A DNA stretch of 64,000 nucleotides. Source: Lonepinella koalarum. Lineage in GTDB: Bacteria > Pseudomonadota > Gammaproteobacteria > Enterobacterales > Pasteurellaceae. The translations under genes were made by a program, and so were the position numbers. Each line of letters starts with the position of its first letter. The stretch's first letter is position 1. The notes beneath the pieces are model-generated. The model made no database searches and was not told where the DNA came from. It saw only the letters and a program-made list of their open reading frames with translations. Below, in pieces: positions 57,732 to 64,000 of the stretch. The stretch spans positions 1 to 64,000 of the forward strand of contig NZ_SRHX01000003.1 in assembly GCF_004565475.1 (NCBI RefSeq), in the 5' to 3' direction.

Positions 57732-59879
57732 ATGAAACAACTTTTTGCTACCACAGGACGTGGTTTTGAAGAATTACTAAAAGTCGAACTTACCGATCTT
57801 GGTGCAACTGAATGTCAAGTGGCACAAGGTGGTGTGCATTTTATGGCGGACGATGAAACCCAGTACAAGGTACTATTGTGGTCGCGACTCGCTTCTCGGG
57901 TGTTATTGCCATTGGCACAAAGTAAAATTTACAGTGATTTAGATCTCTATTCCATCATATTATCGCAAGACTGGCTATCGCATTTTGATGAAAGATCCCG
58001 ATTTTTAGTCGATTTTAACGGCACAAACCAAGAAATTCGCCACACACAGTTCGGTGCAATGCGCGTGAAAGACGGTATTGTGGATTATTTTGAGCGACAA
58101 GGTCGGCGTCGTCCTGATGTGGATAAAGACAACCCTGATATTCGGATTCATGCCTATTTAAATCGTGAGAATTTTATTCTTTCGCTCGATTTAAGCGGTG
58201 ATGCCTTACATTTACGTGGCTATCGAGAGGAAACTGGTGTTGCTCCATTACGTGAAACCTTAGCCGCCGCCATCGTATTACGTTCAGGCTGGAAAGTGGG
58301 AACACCCTTGGTGGATCCGATGTGTGGTTCAGGCACTTTGTTAATTGAAGCGGCTCAAATGGAAGCTAAAATTGCACCGCAGTTGCACCGTATGCACTGG
58401 GGTTTTGATTTTTGGAAAGGGCATAATCCGTCCGCTTGGGAAAAGGTGAAAACAGAAGCCGTTGAATTAGCTGAAACAGAATTTAACAAAAATCCCCAAC
58501 CGCATTTTTATGGCTTTGATTTAGATCACCGCGTTATTCAAAAAGCACAGCACAACGCTCAACAGGCTGGCGTAGCACATCTAATTCAATTTAAACAATC
58601 TGATATAGGAGCCTTGAAAAATCCACTCGAACATGGCGAAAAAGGGACGGTTATTTGTAATCCCCCTTATGGTGAACGTTTAGGTACCACACCAGCGTTA
58701 ATTGCCTTATACTCCGTGTTCGGACAACGCTTAAAACAACAATTTGGCGGTTGGAATGCCTCTATTTTTAGTTCAGAACCAAGTTTATTAGATTGCCTAC
58801 GTTTGCGTTCACATCGTCAATTTAAAGCCAAGAATGGTCCATTAGATTGTGTACAAAAAAATTATCAAATTTCTGACCGCAGTTTAACTGAACCAGAACA
58901 AAGTGCGGTGCAAAATTTGGCATTTTCAACCAATAATAATGTGGCTATTGATTTTGCCAATCGCTTACAAAAAAATATTAAAAAAATTGAAAAATGGGCG
59001 AATCAACAAGGATTACAAGCCTATCGCTTATATGATGCAGATTTACCCGATTATAATCTCGCCGTAGATCGTTATGCGGATCACATTGTGGTACAAGAAT
59101 ATGCGCCACCGAAAAATATTGATGAAAATAAAGCCCGTCAACGTTTACTTGATGCAGTAACGGCAACCCTTGCAGTCACGGGTATTGAAACCAATAAATT
59201 GATTCTAAAAGTTCGCCAAAAACAAAAAGGCAAAAATCAATATGAGAAATTAGCCAACAAAGGCGAATATTTTTATGTGGAAGAATATGGTGCAAAATTG
59301 TGGGTTAATTTGACCGATTATTTGGATACGGGATTATTTTTGGATCACCGTTTAACGCGTAAAATGCTAGGCGAAATGGCAAAAGGCAAAGAGTTCTTAA
59401 ATTTATTTGCTTATACAGGCTCTGCGACTATTCATGCGGCATTAGGCGGTGCCAAGTCCACCACCACCGTAGATATGTCAAATACTTATTTAAATTGGGC
59501 AGAACAGAACTTAATTTTAAATGATTTGGACGGTAAACAGCACCATTTAATTCAAGCGGATTGTTTGCAATGGTTGGAAAAATGCGATCGCCAATTTGAT
59601 CTGATTTTTGTCGATCCGCCCACATTTTCCAATTCAAAACGCATGGAAGACAGTTGGGACGTACAACGTGATCATATTAAATTAATGGGAAATCTCAAAC
59701 GGATTTTACGCCCAAATGGCACCATCGTATTTTCTAATAATAAACGTGGATTTAAAATGGATGTTGAGAGTTTAGCGGAACTAGGACTAAGTGCGGTGGA
59801 AATTTCAAACAAAACCTTACCGCTGGATTTTGAACGCAATAAACAGATTCATAATTGTTGGATTGTACAGAGAACTTAG
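57732..59879 (+). CDS. rlmL: Bifunctional 23S rRNA methyltransferase RlmKL
   Basis: The 715-aa protein has an N-terminal THUMP domain, a first methyltransferase ([25 protein letters not shown]) for m2G2445, and a second C-terminal methyltransferase ([31 protein letters not shown]) for m7G2069. Length matches E. coli RlmL/YcbY. Strong start ATG 57732 after AGAGAATATCC. Confidence 0.96.
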   Translation: MKQLFATTGRGFEELLKVELTDLGATECQVAQGGVHFMADDETQYKVLLWSRLASRVLLPLAQSKIYSDLDLYSIILSQDWLSHFDERSRFLVDFNGTNQEIRHTQFGAMRVKDGIVDYFERQGRRRPDVDKDNPDIRIHAYLNRENFILSLDLSGDALHLRGYREETGVAPLRETLAAAIVLRSGWKVGTPLVDPMCGSGTLLIEAAQMEAKIAPQLHRMHWGFDFWKGHNPSAWEKVKTEAVELAETEFNKNPQPHFYGFDLDHRVIQKAQHNAQQAGVAHLIQFKQSDIGALKNPLEHGEKGTVICNPPYGERLGTTPALIALYSVFGQRLKQQFGGWNASIFSSEPSLLDCLRLRSHRQFKAKNGPLDCVQKNYQISDRSLTEPEQSAVQNLAFSTNNNVAIDFANRLQKNIKKIEKWANQQGLQAYRLYDADLPDYNLAVDRYADHIVVQEYAPPKNIDENKARQRLLDAVTATLAVTGIETNKLILKVRQKQKGKNQYEKLANKGEYFYVEEYGAKLWVNLTDYLDTGLFLDHRLTRKMLGEMAKGKEFLNLFAYTGSATIHAALGGAKSTTTVDMSNTYLNWAEQNLILNDLDGKQHHLIQADCLQWLEKCDRQFDLIFVDPPTFSNSKRMEDSWDVQRDHIKLMGNLKRILRPNGTIVFSNNKRGFKMDVESLAELGLSAVEISNKTLPLDFERNKQIHNCWIVQRT

Positions 59880-59927
59880 GACAGATGACTGAGAATAAGG
59901 GACAGATAATAACAAAATTCCCCCGTA

Positions 59928-60020
59928 TTTTCAGGAAACAAGGAAAAATCGGGGTCGCTTTTCTTTTTGCTTACTTTTTCTTTGGCGATGCAAAGAAAAA
60001 GTAAGTCGCCAACGGCGAAA
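59928..60020. repeat. Short third copy of the tldD-flanking repeat family
   Basis: ATTTTCAGGAAACAAGG and the long stem CTTACTTTTTCTTTG with CAAAGAAAAAGTAAG match the outer end of the tldD-flanking arms. The following TCGCC-AAC-GGCGA minihairpin matches their edge (TCGCC-ATC-GGCGA) in stem but not loop. It lies between rlmL and grpE and could act as a terminator for both. Confidence 0.75.
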
Positions 60021-60049
60021 TCTGTTTTAAACGCAAAGAAAAGTAAAAG

Positions 60050-60652
60050 CTACGCTGCTACCATAACCATAGCAGGACGAATCACCCGACTATTCAATAA
60101 ATATCCTTTTTGTAACACTACAGTAATTTGATTGGTTTCGAATCCTTCTGTCGGTTGCATAGAAATGGCTTGATGCAATTCTGGATTAAAGGTTTCGCCC
60201 ACTTCACCCACTGGTTCAATACCAAAACGGGCCACCGTGGCTAATAAATCTTTTAAGGTGAGTTCTACACCATCAAATAAGCCTTTAATACATTCGTCTT
60301 CTTTATTCGCTGGCGTGGTTAATGCACGTTCAAGGTTATCAATAGTGTTTAAAATTTCTTTTGAAAATTTTTCTAAGGCAAATTTATGGGCTTTTTCCAC
60401 ATCCTGCTCCGCACGACGGCGGATATTTTCCATTTCAGCTCTGGCTCGCAATAGACTTTCTTGCTCTTTTTGTGCCGCATCAACCAGTTGTTGTTCTAAT
60501 TCTTGTACACGTAAAATCGCTTCTTCTAACACATCCGTTTCTTCATTTGGAGCCTCATTCTCTGCTTCCTCAGTTGCTTCAACGGATTCCGTTTGTTCTT
60601 GCGCGGTTTCTACTAAAATTTCTTCTGTTGGCTGTTTTTCTTGTTCTGTCAT
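60050..60652 (-). CDS. grpE: Nucleotide exchange factor GrpE
   Basis: The ~200-aa protein has an acidic disordered N-terminus, a long coiled coil (about residues 45-115, [21 protein letters not shown]) and the C-terminal beta domain ([38 protein letters not shown]). It releases ADP from DnaK. I start at ATG 60652, 6 nt after GGAG; an ATG just upstream and one at 60664 are in frame. A sigma-32-like promoter precedes it. Confidence 0.96.
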   Translation of the reverse strand: MTEQEKQPTEEILVETAQEQTESVEATEEAENEAPNEETDVLEEAILRVQELEQQLVDAAQKEQESLLRARAEMENIRRRAEQDVEKAHKFALEKFSKEILNTIDNLERALTTPANKEDECIKGLFDGVELTLKDLLATVARFGIEPVGEVGETFNPELHQAISMQPTEGFETNQITVVLQKGYLLNSRVIRPAMVMVAA

Positions 60653-60752
60653 CATGTACTCCATTAAAAAATATTATAAAATATGAGCGGTTAAGCATTG
60701 TAACAAAGGAATCATCAAATGTTAATCTTTGCTCCAAGTCATTTTCAATGTA

Positions 60753-60780
60753 ATATAAAGGCGTTTTTTTAAAATTCAAG
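60753..60780 (-). promoter_or_regulatory. Sigma-32-like promoter of grpE
   Basis: On the minus strand CTTGAA (60780-60775) is followed after 14 nt by CTTTATAT (60760-60753), compared with CTTGAA-N13/15-CCCCATNT. The -35 is perfect; the -10 matches about half. About 100 nt before grpE. It lies against the nadK start on the other strand. Confidence 0.45.
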
Positions 60781-60791
60781 TCGTCACTACA

Positions 60792-61703
60792 ATGGAATTT
60801 ATCAATAATCATATTAATCCGCTGCATAAAAGCTTTAAAACCATTGCGTTAGTTGGTTATCCACGCAATGATATGACGCTGCAAATGCATAAAAATATTT
60901 TTGCATGGCTACAGGAAAAAGGCTATACCGTATTAGTGGAAAGTGAAGTGGGGCAAGCATTAGCACTTCCAACGGAACAGATTGCATCCCTCGAACAAAT
61001 CGGTAAACAAGCCCAACTGGCTATTGTCATCGGTGGGGATGGCAATATGCTCGGACGTGCCAGAATTTTATCTAAATATGATATTCTATTAATTGGCATC
61101 AACCGTGGTAATTTAGGCTTTTTAACCGATATTGATCCGAAAAATGCCTATGCGCAATTACAAGCTTGTTTGAACGGTGAATTTTTTGTGGAAGAACGCT
61201 TCTTATTAGATGTCAATATTGAACACAATGGTGTAGTGATAAACAATGGTAATGCCATTAATGAAGCCGTTATTCACCCTGCTCAAATTGCTCACATGAT
61301 TGATTTTCATGTTTATATTGATGATAAATTTGCTTTCTCACAACGTTCAGATGGCTTAATTATTGCCACGCCAACTGGTTCAACCGCCTATTCACTTTCT
61401 GCTGGTGGACCGATTCTAACGCCAAATTTAAATGCTATCACGCTAGTATCTATGTATCCACATACCTTATCATCGCGCCCCTTAGTTATTGATGGTGATA
61501 GTAAAATTTCGCTCCGTTTTGCGGATTATAATACACCACAGTTAGAAGTGAGTTGTGATAGTCAATTAGCTTTAAACCTAACCAGTGATGATATTGTTAC
61601 AGTACAAAAAAGCCCTTATAAACTACGTTTACTACACTTGCGTAATTATAACTATTACAATGTGTTAAGCTCAAAATTAGGCTGGCTTAAAAAACTTTTC
61701 TAA
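60792..61703 (+). CDS. nadK: NAD kinase
   Basis: The 303-aa protein has the GGDGNML motif near residue 80, [13 protein letters not shown], and the NAD-kinase core [16 protein letters not shown]. It makes NADP from NAD. Divergent from grpE and followed by recN, the same grpE/nadK/recN neighbourhood as in Haemophilus. No clear ribosome site precedes ATG 60792. Confidence 0.96.
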   Translation: MEFINNHINPLHKSFKTIALVGYPRNDMTLQMHKNIFAWLQEKGYTVLVESEVGQALALPTEQIASLEQIGKQAQLAIVIGGDGNMLGRARILSKYDILLIGINRGNLGFLTDIDPKNAYAQLQACLNGEFFVEERFLLDVNIEHNGVVINNGNAINEAVIHPAQIAHMIDFHVYIDDKFAFSQRSDGLIIATPTGSTAYSLSAGGPILTPNLNAITLVSMYPHTLSSRPLVIDGDSKISLRFADYNTPQLEVSCDSQLALNLTSDDIVTVQKSPYKLRLLHLRNYNYYNVLSSKLGWLKKLF

Positions 61704-61724
61704 AAACTGTAAAAAAATCCTTTA

Positions 61725-61764
61725 CTGTATATTTATTATGAATTATACTGCATTCCATACAGTA
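61725..61764 (+). promoter_or_regulatory. SOS-like (LexA) elements upstream of recN
   Basis: TACTGCATTCCATACAGTA (61746-61764) is a near-palindrome with CTG and CAG half-sites 9 nt apart rather than the usual 10. CTGTATAT at 61725-61732 is a half-site. Both precede recN, a known LexA target in other bacteria. Non-canonical spacing lowers confidence. Confidence 0.45.
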
Positions 61765-61777
61765 AAGGGGATTTTTT

Positions 61778-63454
61778 ATGCTTACACAACTCACCATTAA
61801 TAATTTTGCCATTGTTCGTCATTTAGATATTGAACTAGCTCAAGGTATGTCAGTGATTACTGGCGAAACGGGTGCAGGTAAATCCATTGCGATTGATGCG
61901 TTAGGCATTTGTTTAGGACAACGCACCGAGCTTTCCATGTTACGGGAGGGACAAGAACGTGCTGATGTGTGTGCAACCTTTCATATTGAACCACAAAGTC
62001 CAGCTTCCGTTTGGCTAAAACAGCAGGAATTAGAAGACCAAGATAATCCCGAAAGCTGTATTTTACGCCGTATCATCAATCAAGATGGACGTTCTAAAGC
62101 CTTTATTAACAGCACACCAGTTTCAGTGGCACAATTAAAAGAATTGGGGGCATATTTGATTCATATTAATGGACAACATGCCTCACAATTATTATTAAAA
62201 CCTGACTTCCAATTACAAACCTTAGATACCTTTTGTTCACACACCGCATTACTGTCTCAAATGAAAACGGATTACCAACAATGGAAATCGTTGCAACGAC
62301 AAGTAGAAGAATTTAAACAAAAATGTGCTGAAAATGAAGCGAGAAAACAATTACTACAATATCAAGTAGATGAATTAGATGAATTTAATCTGCAAGAAGA
62401 TGAATTTATTCAGCTTGAAGAAGATCATAAACGGCTTTCTAATAGCGAACAACTCACTTCACTCGCACAGTCTTTGTTAGGTATTTTAAGCGAAAATGAT
62501 ACGGTAAGTGCCGATAGCCTACTTTATCGAGCCACCCAATATGTTGATGAATTGGCAGAACTTGATTCTCGCTATGCGGAAATTCAAACGATGCTGCAAG
62601 ACGCATTAATTCAAGTACAAGAAGCGAGCAGTGAAGTACAACACCTTGCTTCCGATATTGAACAAGATCCTTATTTATTAGAAGAAATTGAACAACGCAT
62701 GAGTCAAGCTATTCATTTAGCGAAGAAACATTATATTTCGCCGGAAAACTTAGTGGAATTTCACCGCAGTTTGAAAGTGGAGCTTGAACAACTGATCGAT
62801 TATTCTGAAAGTGAAGATGAATTAATTCAACAAGAAAAACTCGCTTTTACTCAAATGCAAGCTAGCGCAATGGCATTACACCATAGCCGTGAAACTGGAG
62901 CGGCAAAATTAGCCGAACAAGTAACTCAATCCATTAAACAATTGGCCATGGAAAATGCCCAATTCTTTATTAGATTAAATACAGATTACAGTAAAGTCAG
63001 TGCCAACGGAGCGGATAATGTGCAATTTGATTTACAAAGTAACTTAGGGCAATCCGCACAATCTTTGGCAAAAACCGCATCTGGTGGAGAACTATCTCGT
63101 ATAGCCTTGGCAATTCAGGTATTAACGTCTGATAAGAGTGCTATTCCAACCCTGATTTTTGATGAAATTGATGTGGGAATTAGTGGTGCCACAGCTAGTG
63201 TAGTAGGTAAACTGTTACGTCGATTAGGCAGCCAATGTCAAGTATTATGTGTAACTCACTTAGCGCAAGTCGCAAGTTATGGCAATCATCATTTTGTAGT
63301 CGAGAAGTTTACCGTAGATGAAAAAACCGAAACCAAAATGACCGCACTTTCTGCTCAACAACGGGTAAAAGCCTTAGCAAAATTACTCGGTGGTCGCAAA
63401 ATTACCGATACGGCGTTAGCAAATGCACAGGAAATGTTGGATTTGGCGAGTTAA
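61778..63454 (+). CDS. recN: DNA repair protein RecN (SMC-like ATPase)
   Basis: The 558-aa protein has Walker A GETGAGKSIAIDAL near residue 30, a long coiled coil in the middle (residues about 160-360) and the ABC signature SGGELSRIAL with Walker B TLIFDEIDVGISG. It acts in double-strand break repair. ATG 61778 follows AAAGGGGA. Uptake sequence near the end (about 63340). Confidence 0.97.
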   Translation: MLTQLTINNFAIVRHLDIELAQGMSVITGETGAGKSIAIDALGICLGQRTELSMLREGQERADVCATFHIEPQSPASVWLKQQELEDQDNPESCILRRIINQDGRSKAFINSTPVSVAQLKELGAYLIHINGQHASQLLLKPDFQLQTLDTFCSHTALLSQMKTDYQQWKSLQRQVEEFKQKCAENEARKQLLQYQVDELDEFNLQEDEFIQLEEDHKRLSNSEQLTSLAQSLLGILSENDTVSADSLLYRATQYVDELAELDSRYAEIQTMLQDALIQVQEASSEVQHLASDIEQDPYLLEEIEQRMSQAIHLAKKHYISPENLVEFHRSLKVELEQLIDYSESEDELIQQEKLAFTQMQASAMALHHSRETGAAKLAEQVTQSIKQLAMENAQFFIRLNTDYSKVSANGADNVQFDLQSNLGQSAQSLAKTASGGELSRIALAIQVLTSDKSAIPTLIFDEIDVGISGATASVVGKLLRRLGSQCQVLCVTHLAQVASYGNHHFVVEKFTVDEKTETKMTALSAQQRVKALAKLLGGRKITDTALANAQEMLDLAS

Positions 63455-63490
63455 GGGTAGCATAAAATCAGGGTAAATACATCGCTAAAA

Positions 63491-63601
63491 TACCCCGCAC
63501 TGGCGTACGGGGTTAACATAGTTTCGCTACTCCGTAGCTTTCAATATAGTTAAGATGCGGAGCATCGTGATTTGCCTAGTCCTGTACGCCAGTGCTGGGT
63601 A
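63491..63601. repeat. Inverted repeat with internal triloop hairpins
   Basis: The arms 63491-63508 and 63584-63601 are reverse complements with one mismatch (core GCACTGGCGTAC). Between them are two short perfect hairpins with 3-nt loops: GCTAC-TCC-GTAGC (63526-63538) and GATGC-GGA-GCATC (63554-63566). Non-coding, between recN and ompW-like. Confidence 0.75.
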
Positions 63602-63602
63602 T

Positions 63603-63630
63603 AAAAAACCTCGTACGAATGTACGAGGTT
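63603..63630 (-). terminator. Terminator of the ompW-like gene
   Basis: AACCTCGTAC (63607-63616) pairs perfectly with GTACGAGGTT (63621-63630), loop GAAT. On the minus strand it is followed by TTTTTT. It lies 18 nt beyond the end of the ompW-like gene. Confidence 0.9.
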
Positions 63631-63648
63631 AGTGATTAAATCAGTTAA

Positions 63649-64000
63649 TTAAAAACGATAACCAACACCCAAGAAGTAAACGATTGGATCTAGTCTTACA
63701 TCTTGAGAATGTTCAACTCCACCTAATTTGAATGTTGCTTTGGTTTTAATTTTTGCATAATCAATAGAGGCGTTAACAAAGAAATTATCGGTGACGTTAA
63801 TATCTACACCCGCATTTACTGCTACGCCCCATGAATCTTTTAATTTAAGATCGGTAACGCCGGCTAATTTTTCTTGTTCATCAAAGAAAGTAGTATAGTT
63901 CACGCCAGCCCCCACATAAGGGCGTGCAACAGATTCTTTGCTACCAAAATAGTATTGAAGGAACAAGCTAGGTGGTAAATGTTTAGTTTTACCTACTAAT
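63649..64000 (-). CDS. OmpW-family outer-membrane protein (C-terminal part, runs off the window)
   Basis: The visible ~117 residues include VGKTKHLPPSLFLQYYFG, RPYVGAGVNYTTFF, WGVAVNAGVDINVTDNFFVNASIDYAKI and the terminal YFLGVGYRF, with a final aromatic as outer-membrane beta-barrels require. This is the OmpW pattern (eight-stranded barrel, small hydrophobic solute channel). The frame is open to base 64000, so the start lies outside. Confidence 0.9.
   Translation of the reverse strand, partial: LVGKTKHLPPSLFLQYYFGSKESVARPYVGAGVNYTTFFDEQEKLAGVTDLKLKDSWGVAVNAGVDINVTDNFFVNASIDYAKIKTKATFKLGGVEHSQDVRLDPIVYFLGVGYRF

Noticed and set aside
60361..60753. Plus-strand 130-codon ORF over grpE
   Set aside because: Antisense to the clearly conserved grpE; its composition is a by-product of grpE codons.

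Overview
The window is chromosomal DNA of a gammaproteobacterium of the family Pasteurellaceae. The evidence is the gene content and order (recN/grpE/nadK, lepA-lepB-rnc-era, nrdR-ribD-degS), the low G+C content, and many copies of the Haemophilus-type DNA uptake sequence AAGTGCGGT / ACCGCACTT. Several of these lie in inverted pairs that double as terminators. The uptake word is of the H. influenzae / Aggregatibacter / Pasteurella multocida type, but I cannot name the species.

Layout. 1-210: end of an rRNA operon (5S rRNA and terminator). 250-1320: a family-25 glycosyltransferase gene carrying 17 copies of a 7-bp repeat, predicted to be phase-variable. 1396-16021: housekeeping and envelope genes (TRIC-type channel, rimI, a ydbH-ynbE pair, nrdR-ribD-degS, a lone peptide-binding lipoprotein, an AEC transporter, yeaL, hrpA). 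16231-20030: an AT-rich island with a single-chain type IIG restriction-modification enzyme and a decayed Fic gene. 20031-26083: amidohydrolase/peptidase cluster (carbamoylase-like M20, pepE, yjiH/yjiG-like pair, DcuC-type carrier, abgA-like M20). 26305-31518: lepA-lepB-rnc-era, then a heme oxygenase close to the Neisseria type. 31653-39269: a predicted organosulfate locus (TauE exporter, anaerobic sulfatase maturase, TctCBA transporter, cysteine-type sulfatase, Crp/Fnr-type regulator). 39319-50305: protein E-like lipoprotein, ffh, ypjD, a CNNM/CorC protein, an IS3-family remnant, lptFG, pepA, cmoB, rng. 50306-53056: tldD between two ~600-bp inverted repeats. 53147-64000: argD, initiator tRNA, mltA, tcdA, znuA, rlmKL, grpE, nadK, recN, and the edge of an ompW-like gene.

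How the parts fit. The organosulfate locus is the most coherent accessory system. The TTT transporter would import a sulfated compound, and the cytoplasmic Cys-type sulfatase, matured by the radical-SAM enzyme, would release sulfate. TauE could export a sulfur anion. The end-of-locus regulator may act at two palindromes of form TATGA-N6-TCATA, which differ from the CRP site at exactly the base contacted by the CRP arginine that this regulator lacks. Two ordinary CRP-like sites suggest catabolite control as well.

The repeats are the second theme. Four copies of a 24-bp-arm inverted repeat, a family of nested hairpins whose stems co-vary while loops stay fixed, and many minihairpins with GNA triloops fill the intergenic space, most strikingly on both sides of tldD. 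Two Neisseria-type uptake words also occur. All calls come from reading the sequence; no database search was run.
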